A stretch of DNA of 64,000 nucleotides from Simmondsia chinensis (taxonomy: Eukaryota > Streptophyta > Magnoliopsida > Caryophyllales > Simmondsiaceae). Positions 22,998-34,749 of the stretch are shown here, in pieces. The notes under the pieces were generated by a model. The model was not told the DNA's origin and made no database searches. It worked only from the letters and a program-made list of their open reading frames with translations. How positions within the stretch are numbered: the first letter of the stretch is position 1; each line of letters opens with the position of its first letter. Position numbers and translations under genes: made by a program. The stretch spans positions 13,756,320-13,820,319 of the forward strand of contig JAGTTD010000007.1 in the NCBI GenBank assembly GCA_018398585.1. Direction: 5' to 3'.

Positions 22998-23787
22998 CAT
23001 AAATACACATATTAAGCCAAAATGATCGACCCATTAGGTCGACTCACAATAATCCGAGACCCGTATAACCTGACCCAAAATTGACCCATTCCCGAGATGA
23101 CCTGAAATTGAGGTGACCCAAACTCGAAAAAACGTGACCCCAACCCAACCTAACCTGAGCATAATCAAAAGTCAAAGATGACTAGAACATGATTGGGTTG
23201 ACCTAAGCCCGACCTAACCTGAGTCTACTGCAAACCCAAGACGACCCAAACACGTATGGGTTCACTCGAACCCGACCCAATTACCTCTAGGGAGGAATCC
23301 ATCCTTCCAACAAAAGCAAATTGGTTAGATGTCCCAGATAGGGCTACTCAAAAAGAGGCTAGATGAGTACTTGATAATGAAGAGGATGTAGATGGGCATG
23401 TTCATTTATCTAATTTGAAGGAAGTGGGTAAGTCTGTTATCTATCTTTTCACCTTATTATCTCAATACTATTTTTGTCTAACTTCATTACTTTCTTTAAA
23501 TAATTTGTTTGTACTCTCTTTTCTTTATGGTGGTGAGATGAATAATATGGAGGTATTTGTTGTTAGTGATGGTGATGATGATGGGGGTGATGGTGACGGT
23601 GATGGAGATAATGAAGTTGATGCTAGTGGAATCATTGCCTCAAACGATATGAAAGGTTTGATTAGAGATGATGCTACCATTGGGAGTGATTCTCTTAATG
23701 ATGGTGGAAATATAAACACTAGTACTGCAAATGATATTGACAGCAGTAACTTTGATTTCAGATATGAATTTGATGGTGTTATGAGTT
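19854..23787 (+). pseudogene. hAT transposase, copy 2 (split by insertion)
   Basis: Same domains and same breaks as copy 1, offset by 4306/4305. One poly-A difference near 20510 opens a longer DUF659 frame here (20452-21078, 208 codons). The dimerisation domain ends in QWIMEREE at 22063, is interrupted by a 1.2-kb element, and resumes at 23298 with ILPTKANWLDVPDRATQKEA. This is followed, after a likely intron, by an acidic tail (SDGDDDGGDGDGDGD, about 23565-23610) ending TGA at 23787. Acidic tails are common in this hAT subgroup. Confidence 0.8.
22064..23289. mobile_element. Non-autonomous hAT-type element inside the hAT gene
   Basis: 1226 bp beginning TAGAGGTGGCAAAG and ending ATTACCTCTA, so the two tips share the inverted TAGAGGT. 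The flanking 8 bp are GGGAGGAG (22056-22063) and GGGAGGAA (23290-23297), 7 of 8 identical. Removing it restores the transposase reading frame across the junction. Both ends are rich in ACCCGACCC/GACCCAACCC motifs, typical of the common GGTGGCAA elements of plants; the centre is AT-rich. No coding sequence. Confidence 0.8.
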
Positions 23788-24035
23788 GAGACTTGAGTGC
23801 ATGTTAGAGTGATGTTACTCTTTTTCCTACCTTTGGGTTTCTAATGTATTGCAAAACTAGTGTTTTGAACTTTTTGATTCATCATATGTTTTAGAATTGT
23901 TATACTAACTTTGTTAGTATAAAATATAATTAATTTATTTACACGAACTAGAATCTTACAATTCTCGATTCAATTCTACGATTCCGATTCTGCTATCCCC
24001 TCGTCGGTGCTACCTAGAACCCCAATTTTGACAAA

Positions 24036-24835
24036 CTTGCCTCAGTCATTCCCTTATCCTTATGGCATGAGTCATTTTAGGACTGGTGGACTCCACCTCA
24101 GTTATTTTCTTATCCTGGTGGCATGAATCACTTCAGGATTGGGGAGCTTCGCCTATGTCATTTCCTTATCCTGGTGGCATGAATCATTTTAAGGTTGTGG
24201 GACTTTGTCTTGGTCATTTTTTTATCCTAGTGACATAGGATTTGAGGACTTCACCTCGATCATTTCCTTATCCTTGTGAAATGAATCATTTTAGGACTAT
24301 AGGACCTCATCTCGGTCATTTTTCTTATCCTGGTTACATAAATAATTTTAGGACTCGGGGACTTTGCCCTAATTCACAACCTAGATTTCCTTACCTTGGT
24401 GGTATAAATCATTTTAGGAATGGGGGACATTCTAGGACATGGGGACTTCACTCCAATTCACAACATAGCTTTCTTTATCTTGGTGGTACTAAATATTTTA
24501 GGAATGGGGGACTTCATCTTAACTCACAACTTAGACTTTCTTATCTTTTTGGTACAAATCATTTTAGGACAGGGGGACTTCATCCCGATTCACAACTTAG
24601 ACTTCCTTACCTTGGTGATACAAATCATTTTAGGACTGTGGGACTTCGTCCTGATTCACAACTTAGACTTCCTTATCTTGGTGGTACAAATCATTTTAGG
24701 ACTACGGGACTTCGTCCCGATTCACAATATAGACTTCCTTGTCCTGGTGGTACAAATCATTTTAGGACCAGGGGACTTTGCCCCACTTTATAACTTAAAT
24801 TTCCTTATCTTGGTGGTAGAAATCATGTTAAATGA
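24036..24835. repeat. Minisatellite, 57 to 66-bp units (right part)
   Basis: Continuation of the array at 13968-14641. Early units (24040-24360) keep the ~57-bp form. From about 24365 the units gain a TCACAACTTAGA segment and settle at 66 bp (22 codons). As 66 is a multiple of three, frames stay open across 24242-24793 (183 codons, repeating YLGGTNHFRTTGLRPDSQL-like) and in a second frame. Length in threes explains the open frames, so I do not call a gene. 24836-26341 beyond it shows no supported feature. Confidence 0.85.
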
Positions 24836-26341
24836 CTACTAAGATGGGCATTACTAACCCTTTAGATACAATCCCTTTTAGAGCCAGTGGGCTCGCCCTC
24901 AATCATGTCGTGCAATATGACATCGTGACACGTTGAGGAGACTTCATTACCCATAACAAGTCAGAGATCAAATAATAATTAAGAAACTTAGCCGCTTATC
25001 GCAACCTGATAAAACATCTTTTACTGGAAAGTCTAACACAGCCCATGCCTATCACTACGCTTGAGCACCTCACACTTTAACCAACTTTTGGATAGCTGGA
25101 TACCACTATTGGTTAGCAACTTAGTAAAAGCAGTGCAAGACGGCATTTTTATCCGTTTAGCTATAAGCACTTATTAACCACCTTCATAATCACGTACACA
25201 TTGATCACACACTATATTTGGCAAATACACCTTATCCTTGTGCCCCTTGTTATTCTTGTTCATTTAACCGCAAAACCAAATTATGCAAAGGATTGTAATA
25301 ATATCTTTCCTCACTAAATCTCTCAATTCTTCCCCTACTTTTAGACATTTAATGCTTGAGAAATGATAACTAAGGATGGATGTAGGGGTATTCCCAGAAA
25401 AGGTTTAACACGGTTTTGGTACACTATGACTCTAGAGACTAAACTTTTCGGAAAATAAAGATTTCAAGCTAAATCTTTATTAACCTACTGCAAGGAGCTA
25501 AGTGGGTCGCATACATTCTGTTGCAACACATAATTGATAACTCCAAACCTCAAAAATGACTTCTCGACAATCACAAAGCATGCCTAACGTGAGAATTGGC
25601 ATCAGAAAATCACAAATACTTCCTCGAACATCTAAAAGATAGTAAACGTAGCTATAGCCACCCTACTCGATATGAAGAATCACAAGCTAGTGGCGTACGG
25701 GCATAAATGACAACTCAATAGTAAAAACCTCTTCAGAAGGTGGCAATCCGAATAGATAATAATAGGAAAGATCTAGTTCAATACCCAAAATTACCTATTT
25801 CAAGATACTCTTGAACTTTCTTACAAGTAGTCTGAAAGTCCTTTTGTAGCCTACTCAATCTAGATATGGTTGCTATTGTCGAGGTAGTATATAACAAAGG
25901 ATCAGTTAATCCTTAAAACTAGTTCGCAACCTTAAAACTAGAATAACAAGAATGATATGTATTAAAACTAAAAAATAAAAATTTACCTTGGCAACTGCAT
26001 CCTTAGATACTTTTCTTCATTAATACATTACCAACCCATCTTGTGGTGCCTTTGCGACGCTACATCAGTATAAGTGCCGTTATGCAAAACTATCTAAGGC
26101 TCACCATTTTTAAGTCACACATTACACATAAGTATTATGTTCTTGTATGTACATTAGCCTCAACATTCTAGAAGGATGTCCAATAAAATGAGGTATAACA
26201 TGCCAACCTTACTCCTTGATACACACAATTGTCAAATATGTCATTGGAAGACGTACGAGCAATATTCAATGGTTTATACATATAACAATACTACGGATAA
26301 TTGGTTTAATCAATATTTGAGGGCTTATTTATATTATTCAT

Positions 26342-26794
26342 AGTTAAGGTTCAAGATCAATCTTGAAGTTAACCTAGTGGAAGAAGAGATTAAGATGAGA
26401 TAAGAAGTGAAAGGAGATGAGAAATAAAGAGAGTTAGATGAGAGAGAGAAAATATATCAAAAAATATTTTCATTCATCAAAGTTATGAGCTTACAATGGA
26501 AGAGATCACACGCTTATACTTACTCTAAGCTAATGTCAGTTAGAGGAGATACATTGAACCAAGACCTATGCCTTCAACCGGCTTAACTACTAAGCCCGAC
26601 AACATTGACCAAGAATACAACTAGCTTAACCAACCGTACATAGATGAGCTACTAACCGTAACTAATAACCTCAAGGACACTAATACATGACCCTCTTCAC
26701 TTATGCTACTAGAATATCATCTAAGACTTATACTAATTACAATCACGACCTAACCATACTCACTTCACATGCCCCATCTATTTGAATCACAACA
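26342..26794 (-). repeat. 3' LTR of the 5.1-kb element
   Basis: 453 bp, very similar to 30967-31422. The first bases read AGTTAAGG where the other copy has TGTTAAGC, so the terminal TG has mutated. It ends CACAACA. Confidence 0.9.
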
Positions 26795-27052
26795 ATACTC
26801 TCCCCTTAAGAGATTCTTGTCCTCAAGAATCTTAGTTAAGAGTTGAGACTTTGAAGAACACTTGTTCCTATAGAAGAAAGCTAAACATTCTAAACTCCCT
26901 TGCTGAAACTCGCAACTGCAGAGAACTTGTGATGCCATGAGTACATCTGAAGAATTAGCCCTTAGAACTAAATCTGAAATGCAGCTGGAAACTTGTTATA
27001 TCTTGTTAGAGTACTGCTGTCAATGTTGTACATTTGAGTATGTTTCTTGTTT

Positions 27053-30000
27053 CTACCTATAATTTTTGCATTTGGATGTAATGTACTCTTCCGGAGGTCT
27101 GCCCAGAACAAACCAAATCAACCAAACACCAACACCAACATCCACTCTTAAGAACCTCTTGCGGTAACTAATGCAGGCAAACATCCACTTCTTAAAGTTA
27201 TTAAGCACTGCTGCCCCTGAATACTGCAATTGAGACCCACGAATTAAAAGAACTACATCCCCTATCTTGAACTTCAACTGTCTAATTATGCAAAACCCAA
27301 TAACTATGTTGCTGCTACTCATACAGAACCGAGCTCTTGTCTTGTTCAGAGAGAAGCTTTCAGTTGTTCTCAAGTTTCTAAGGCTTCTAAAGGCCCAGCT
27401 TGCACATTCAATTGAGCAATTAACATTCCTACATGTTGATTCCAATGAGAACCATGAACTATTCCATGAACCACAACAGCTTCTATAAAATTTGCTTGTT
27501 GCATGTCGAGTCTGATCATGGATGATATGGAAGTCTCTGCCCCTTTTTCCAAAACTCTTGCACAATCAACCATAAATCGACTTTGATCCTTGTTATCTTT
27601 AATGTATACTTCTACTCTCTTGTCTTGCCAAACTATGAAAAGAGTTCACAAAAAAACACTTAGCACATTGCTTCCCACTGCAACATTCCAGCTCAGTCTG
27701 TTGAACAATTGAAACGTTGGCTTGTAAGTTTGGAAGTTTGCTCCACCAAGTTAAATTCTTAAAAGTCACAGTTGAACTCCAAGGAAATACTACCACAATT
27801 TGGACTCTCAAAGTAGCCCAAATGATTTCCCTCTGCCGGCGGCTCACAATTTCCCGATTGTTCACCAACACTTTAGCTCTTGTTTGAACCTCTTTCAGTT
27901 TCCTGCATTCAGTTGATATGCTACAGCTAAATTGATTTAAGGGACCCTGTATTTTATGTTCTTCAAGCCACCAATCTCATCTCACTTGAGCAAACTTTGA
28001 TCCCCTATCAATGAGCTTAAGTATGACTACAAAATTCACCAGCCCATGAAACCAACGGAACATCAGAACAGCTGCGAACATCTCATGAGCAAAGATTGGT
28101 CTATTCTTGACTCTTCTGCTGAGGTATATACTGATTTCAGCTGGAACTAATCTTGATCTTTTGTAGAATTCTTCAACTAAAACATTTCGATGACATTGAA
28201 GCTTATGCCTCAGACTTCCCCATTCATTGCAACCTACTACAGCAATGCTTGCAAAACATATCACAATGTTCGAATTCAGACCTTGTCTCCATTTCCCAGC
28301 AACAGCTATTCTCCTTTCATTCCAATACTCAATCCCAAGACTCAATTGCTATCGTCTGCATCAATACTTGGCTTTGTTTACTAGCTTTAGGTGCAACCTA
28401 GAAGCAAACAACTTCTTCAGACCACTCACTATCCCACAGTCAACTAACAGCAGATGCAATCAAATCAAGAGAATGCCTTCGTGTACACCAATTCAGCATA
28501 TATTCAGGAGCAATTGAACCTTTGGCTCGAAGATTGTGAACTTTATCCAACCAAGACAAGCTTTCGAGTGCCATAGTTAGACTCCAATGGAATTTAGTTA
28601 TGTTTTGATTAGCAAGGTCCAAGAATTTTTTATCAGTGTCCTCAATGCTTATGAATTCTTGAAGCATATTAAGATCAATTTCAGATCTGGTCATCTTGTC
28701 CCTACTGCGCTGCTCAATGGTAACATCATAACTTGCTTTTGATCTCATATATAGCTTACCAAAAGGGAGCTTTTCTCCTCCTACTTCTAGAGGTGTTACA
28801 TTAGCTTGTATCCTTAAAAGATGCTCTATACTCTTCATCTTAGCCCACTTGATATGCCTTAGCATACCTTCAATACTTGTTCTGAAGCTTAGAACTTCTA
28901 AGTTCACTTACATTTTGTCAATTGAAATCTCAATGCCTTGTTTGATGTTAACTCCTCGATGTCCAATTACAGCTCCGGATTCCTAACTAATTCTTGCAAT
29001 GTTAACTGAATTTCTCCCCAATTTTTTATCAATGTTATGTTGCAATTGTTGGCAATCTTCCCCACAAACAATCCATTCCTCTTTACCAGGATCAAAGGGT
29101 CTCAATCCTGCCTGATAAGCTACATGATTAGCCTCTTGAGTGCACTTAGCTTGAACTTTTCCATCAGAACCTCTTGATAACTTTTGAGCATCCTACACAA
29201 AAACAACCTTCACTGTTGGAATTCTCCCCTGCTATGAGTGAACTTGCTGAAGATGAACACTTTGTAAAGGTATCACACCCTCTTGAGCAATTGTATTCTT
29301 CTCCTTTACATTTGCACTAGAACTTGTAGCAGAATTCAAACTTGTTGTGACAGTACTCAGCATAAGATCTGCTTTTATACACAAACTCAGGACTGGATTT
29401 GGAAGGTGAGATGCTTCCTTTGGGTCTTGATTAATGTCCCTACTCATCACTTCCACTTGAGGACTTACTTCCCCTTGAGGAAGTTGAATATCAAGTTGTT
29501 CTTGTAGGCCATTTATCTGCAGTTTCATTTGTTGGAAATGCTTATTCAACTTCTGATCCCATTCTTTCAGTATCTGATCCCATTTCTTCTATTGAGAGTG
29601 CTGCATTGCTGCAAACTGCTCTTGCATCTGAATTACTATTAGCTCTAGTGCTGAATTTGGAACTAAAACCAAAGTAGGGCATTGTATACAACTAATAGTA
29701 GCATCAACACCAGAATTAATGGCTGTTTGTTCTATATTTGAAGTCATTGCCGCACGATCTTCTTGACTTAATGCTGAACTTGTTCCTTGGTTGCTAGACT
29801 TGTATCCTTTCTTGGCCTTCTTTATACTTCTTTGGATCCAAGAACTTGCTCCAAGCCTATCGATGGATACCAACAGTACCTTAGGCTGCTTCCTTCCCAA
29901 CTTCATCCACTCATATAGCCTTCCAAGGACTTCTTCATTTGCTTTAAGTTGTAAAAAATCTGGTGCAACTCCTTGAAAAACTAAGATTGGTTTCTCCAAT

Positions 30001-30455
30001 GCTCTTATCCTCTTGCTAGAGTAACACTTTTACTATTTAAGTGAATGATCATATTAATATCCTTGTTAAGCTGAGATGAGAACTTAACTCTCCACTTCCT
30101 TATGCTCAAAATCTTAATTTGCACTTGCGATTGGATCTTAGTACATGAAATTAATCCCATATCATGCACTTCAGGCTGTAATACATCTATTTCAGACACT
30201 TCAGGCGGTAATGCCTCAATCTCATACTGTAATACATTGATTCATGGTCCAGAGGCTCCAATTACATCCTCACTTGAAGTTGATCTCGTATTTTTTGGCA
30301 ATCCAACAACAGCTTGTTCGATGTTAGGTAGATTCCAGCTCAATCGACCTTATTTACTCTTAAACACAGTAGCTTTGGCATCAATGTTCCCTAACAAACC
30401 ATCACGAATGACTTGATGCACCTAATTTACACTAAACTGACTCACATCTGCCATA
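27053..30455 (-). pseudogene. Unrecognised internal frames of the 5.1-kb element
   Basis: Minus-strand coding-like pieces in order: about 30455 (MADVSQFSVN) to 30005, 29589-29999 (136 codons; basic KKAKKGYKSS stretch; two Met-Gln-rich helices), 29232-29549 (MNKHFQQMKLQINGLQEQLD, coiled-coil-like), 28440-28907 (155 codons), 27977-28345, 27599-27871 and 27053-27565. The last piece contains GVGVWLIWFVLGRPPEEY, matching GLVWFDLGRPPEQNF in the element at 57110. Stops separate the pieces. I recognise no known domain; they may be a decayed gag-like protein plus a conserved C-terminal segment. Function unknown. Confidence 0.45.
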
Positions 30456-30952
30456 TTCACATTCAATTTCATTCCAATACGAGCCAGGTCTGCGACAGCA
30501 TTTTGATCTGTTTCTCCCCAACTCCATTCACATGCTTTGAATTCGACTCAATTTCTGCATTTCTGTAAATTTGTTGCTAAATTTTCTGCTACCTTTGCAA
30601 ATATTGCAGTTCATATTGAGGCAAGGTGAGCTTACAGTATTACGTGAGCTGTTGCACCTACTATTGCACACGAGCTTCCTGTTCCAATTACAATGCCTTA
30701 ACTGTAGCACTTCCAGCTCCAACAGCTTGATTTATGTTGTAAATCATGCTTGATTCAATACAAACTCAATTTAATTGAAGTGAATTCAACTAAATCAATT
30801 GCAAATAATCAAGCACCAGTGAAGATGTAGCTGAAAACAGATTGTAACCACAAGCTTCTCAATCAAGAATTTAGAATTGAATTCCTAATCAATTCATAAT
30901 GCGATCAAGGATATTTGACATCAATTTACGCTTGATTTGGAAGCAAATCCAG

Positions 30953-30964
30953 GCTCCGATACCA
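30953..30964 (-). other. Primer binding site, Met-tRNA type
   Basis: Minus strand TGGTATCGGAGC, one base off the standard TGGTATCAGAGC, two bases from the LTR. Confidence 0.8.
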
Positions 30965-30966
30965 AT

Positions 30967-31422
30967 TGTTAAGCTTCAAGATCAATCTTGAAGTTAACCT
31001 AGTAGAAGAAGAGATTAAGATTAGATAAGAAGCGAAAGGAGATGAGAAATAGAGAGAGAGTAAGATGAGGGAGAGAAAAGATATCAAAAGATATTTCATT
31101 CATCAAAGTTATGAGCTTATAATGGAAGAGATCACACTCTTATACTAACTCTAAGCTAATGTCGATTAGAGGAGATACATTGAACCAAGACCTGTGCCTT
31201 CAATGGACTTAAACTACCTAGCCTGCCAACATTGACCAAGAACACAACTAGCTTGACCAAACCGTACATAGATGAGCTACTAAATGCAACTAATAACCTC
31301 AAGGACACTAATACATGACCCTCTTCAGTTATGCTACTAGCATATCATCTAAGACTTATACTAATTACAATCACGACCTAACCATACTCACATCACATGC
31401 CCCATCTATTAGAATCATAACA
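30967..31422 (-). repeat. 5' LTR of the 5.1-kb element
   Basis: 456 bp, TGTTAAGC...CATAACA. Just inside the first bases is the perfect palindrome CTTCAAGAT-CA-ATCTTGAAG (about 30972-30991), which on the element's own strand is the very end of the LTR next to the primer site. Purine-rich GAAGAAGAGATTAAG sequence follows. Confidence 0.9.
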
Positions 31423-31427
31423 TTCAT

Positions 31428-31705
31428 CTAATTATCAAACAAGTATATTACAATCATCCTGGCTATCTGAGTTAGTATCATATTCAATCAAATATGGAAG
31501 ATGTACATATCAAATCCAAATACCATTCATAAATAACTGTCGCACTTACCCTTACATGACGTCGTTAAGATACGGCCAATTGCTAACAATGTAGTTATTG
31601 ACAAGGACATTATGATTACTTTTAATCATTTACCACGAATGCTTATATAAGCAAAGAATCAGAATGCTTTAAGTACTCCAATTCCAAAAAGGCTACAAGG
31701 CTCAG
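31428..31705. other. Spacer between two insertions
   Basis: 278 bp of AT-rich DNA that joined 24836-26341 on the left and 41886-42430 on the right before the two flanking elements inserted. No gene or repeat recognised. Confidence 0.6.
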
Positions 31706-33127
31706 TGATGCAGACTTTGCGTATGCGTTAGCAAATGCAATAGTCGTACCAAGTAATATAGAAGTGAGTAGAGTGTCATTCCCACGAGGATTTTATTGAG
31801 TGAATACCAAAATTAGTAGCTTCAATACTATTTGAAAAACCAAAAAATTGAGATATTGATATGAAATAAAATAAACTAAAAAGAAATAAAATATGTTAAC
31901 TGATTTTATAAATTTGTAATGATTTAATAATATCCAAGGCATTCGATTTCACCTAGTTGCATCAATACGCCTTTCTATTCTCGTTAATCAAGTTGTTATT
32001 ACGTGTTGATGGATGAAAGCCCAAATTTACTAAATGTTCTTTCTTGAGCAACATTTAGCATGCTCTTGTACATATTAACGCATCACTCTCGTGCATGAAT
32101 TTAAATAAGAAAATAGTTTTTAAAGCTCTATGATTTTCTCTTAAAAATCATACAAATCGCGTTAATCTCTCTCGAGCATTCGCTCAATTTGTGGTGCTTA
32201 TCACCTTAGCATTCATCACAAATCTCCTCTTGGACTCATTATGAATCATTATAGGCCTTAAATGGTGATCAAGCATTTAAAATGCATGAAGAACAATGAT
32301 AAACACTTCAACAACGCAATGACAAAACAATAAATACGTTGAATTAGAAATAAGCGTATATTACAACTTATGCTATATCGTAGCCTTGGAATAACAAAAC
32401 TAGTTCATGATAAACTTAATATAAAGCAATACTAACACAAAATTCATGAACTTGGAAGAAGAAAAGGCTAAAAAGGACTTAAAAATACAAAATTACAAAC
32501 TAAACTTTCTTCCTTCTTCTTCTTCCTTCACATGGTTTTCTACTTTTTTTCCTACACTTTGTATGAGTTTTTGTTTGAATGAAGGATGATTAAACACACC
32601 CCACACACACCCTATTTATAGTGTTTGAGCTAGGATAAAAAAAAAATTGGAAAAAATCATCAAAAATGCTTCTTATTTGATGGAAGTTGCGACAGCTGCT
32701 ACTTGCTTGTTTCTTAATATTTTATGCACTTTTCCTGCACAATCACCCCCCAAACATGCAAAAAATGAGTAGGGATATGTTAAATTTTGTTTATACAATG
32801 AATTTAGGGAAAAATCATTGTGTTTTTGCAGCCCAAATGCAAGTTGTAGCTGAAAAGTTGACATTTTATGTACAATTCTGCATTTAGGCGTAAGAATGAA
32901 TTATTTTTTTTAATTTTTTGTATTTATTTGATGTATGTTGATTTTACTTGTTAATGTTAATGATAAAACCTAGCAAGATTTAGCATAAAATGGGTGTTTT
33001 TACAAGAAAATAGCAAAATAGTTCAGAACTAGCAAAACTGAGCAAAATTGATAAAAGTTTGATGCAAAAATAGTTAAAATTATATTAAAAATGATATAAA
33101 TAATTATATACTAAATTAGACTTATCA
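31706..33127 (-). repeat. 3' LTR of Athila element
   Basis: 1422 bp, TGATGCAGAC...CTTATCA, paired with 40469-41885. Small open frames inside are not genes. An A8-A9 run near 32640 and indels separate the two copies. Confidence 0.92.
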
Positions 33128-33145
33128 AAATACCCCCAAACTTAA

Positions 33146-34749
33146 ATCTTGCTCGTCCTCGAGCAAGGGTGAACATTACGGCGCAGGATCTCATGCTTTT
33201 TAAGAATTTTACCACAAGTCAAAGCAAGTATACTCCAAATTAGAGAAGAATAGCTGAGGTTCAAAGTTCAGAGTTCCAAAGGTAGAACCATTTTTCCCAA
33301 GGAAAAATCTGTCAATTACCTAGGTAATCGAATTCAAAAGTTAGCTAAGCAAATTAAGTTTATCCGTTCTTTCTAATCTTAAGATATTCAAACAGAATAG
33401 AAGACAAAAATTGTACCACTCGTAACAAGACTTTTTAAGTATGCCCAAAACTAAATATTTTTGCACCATCTTTTTTTTCTTTGGAGGAATTTATTTACTT
33501 AAGTCAACATAACCATATCTGCAGCTAGAATCAAGCTCCGACTCTTGGGTGATGACCCATAAGTAAGAGAAGCCACCACTGAGATGCCTGTATTATGACC
33601 TCCCGAGTATATATATCTTCAGTGAGAATCAAGTTCCGACTCCTGGGCGATGACCCATAAGTAAGAGATGCCACCACTGAGACGCCCTCTTAACAGGTAA
33701 CACATATCTTATTTAGGTGGGATAGCGGTGCTAGAGATCTTTTTTTTTTCGGTGCTTGGTTCCTTATTAGCTTTCTAAGTACCCCTTGTAGCGAGCTTTG
33801 AATGCAGCAACTCCCATTCCAGTTGGCCCAGGGTACCAGGTGTTGAAACACCCCTACAGATCTACTTGGTAGGGGTACCATGGCACGAAACCATTACATC
33901 GTAGCATATATCCAGACGTTTTTATAGGATAGCGTTGCTTAGCAATTCTCTTCCTTTATTATATTTCTTTTATTTAGACTTAGGCATAACTTTTCAAAAT
34001 CTATTATGTAAATGATACTCTTTATACAATCTATTCAAATTTGAGCATCTTTTAATCAGAAAGAAAAGTAAAACAGTCATGCTAACTAGTGAAGTCAAAT
34101 ACCATAGTTTTATCAAGATAGTGCCTTAGATTATATCATGTTTTGCAATTAGAACACAAAAACAATTGATTATCAGGTTGTTCAAATCTAATTAAAGTAA
34201 ATGAGCTAAAAAAAGTAGAAAAATTGCCTAAAAAGTATGATGAAAAGTTCTTTCTCTCTTTTTTTTTATATGAAAAATTTTTGAAAGATTAAAAAAAAAA
34301 AGCTGTAGAAAACAGACAATATTTTTGTTGGCCGACACTATTTACATCCCCATACAAAGGCTCCGAACTCTGGGAGGCGCCAAAGCCGACTCTAAAACAT
34401 AAAACAGGAAAACTTTTTGAAATAATTTTTTTTCTTCAAAACCTTAAAAATTGTTTTTCCCACCCCAAACTTAAGAGTTTAACATTGTTTGTAATGTTCA
34501 AAGAACTACAAGGATTAAGTGAGGCGAGAGATACTTCCTCAGTTTGAGGATTGCTTGTTGATAGTGCATGTGGACATCGTGCTACCCCCAAACTTGTTTC
34601 AAAAAACCTGTTCAGAAAAAATATACACAAACATGAGTCGAATAAAAATAATGAAAGGGAAAAAAAATAGATAAGTAAGGATAGAAACACTTGGGTTGCC
34701 TCCCAAGAAGTGCTTTAGTTATAGTCATTAGCTTGACTTTCTGAGTGGC
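33146..34749 (-). other. Athila 3' non-coding region
   Basis: No frame longer than about 85 codons and no env-like transmembrane pattern. It contains a two-copy 98-bp direct repeat (about 33528-33590 and 33626-33688) built on TCAAGCTCCGACTCTTGGGT and GACCCATAAGTAAGAGA. The minus strand ends in a LEDEQD-like segment before the polypurine tract. Confidence 0.65.

Larger units (their letters stand above)
14642..24039 (+). mobile_element. hAT transposon, internally duplicated
   Basis: Left tip CAAAGCTGTTAAAATC at 14642; right tip, read inward, CAAGTTTGTCAAAATT ending at 24039 (imperfect terminal inverted repeats, 11 of 16). Target duplications CCTCAATC (14634-14641) and CCTCAGTC (24040-24047) match at 7 of 8 bases, the hAT length. 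Both flanks are the same minisatellite. Removing the 4.3-kb duplication and the 1.2-kb inserted element leaves about 3.9 kb, an ordinary size for an autonomous hAT. It encodes a BED/DUF659/hATC transposase, now broken. Confidence 0.8.
26342..31422 (-). mobile_element. Non-autonomous LTR retrotransposon, 5.1 kb
   Basis: Complete element on the minus strand: LTRs 26342-26794 and 30967-31422, target duplication TTCAT on both sides (26337-26341, 31423-31427), Met-tRNA primer site (30953-30964) and polypurine tract (complement of 26799-26810). The 4.1-kb interior has no protease, RT, RNase H or integrase motif in any frame. It carries unrecognised, broken frames. The final stretch (26800-26850, minus strand) resembles the 3' pol end of the element at 43449 (a CTTGAGGACAAGAATC-type segment just before the polypurine tract). 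It was probably mobilised by that kind of element. Confidence 0.9.

Noticed and set aside
23415..23789. A separate 124-codon acidic protein gene
   Set aside because: Its first 40 codons look like intron, and its acidic part is the expected C-terminal tail of the hAT transposase.
24242..24842. Repeat protein genes of 183 and 140 codons
   Set aside because: Both frames run through a minisatellite whose unit is a multiple of three, so two frames stay open without selection. No promoter or family match.
27053..28907. Host protein-coding genes on the minus strand
   Set aside because: They lie wholly between paired LTRs with matching target duplications and are separated by stops.
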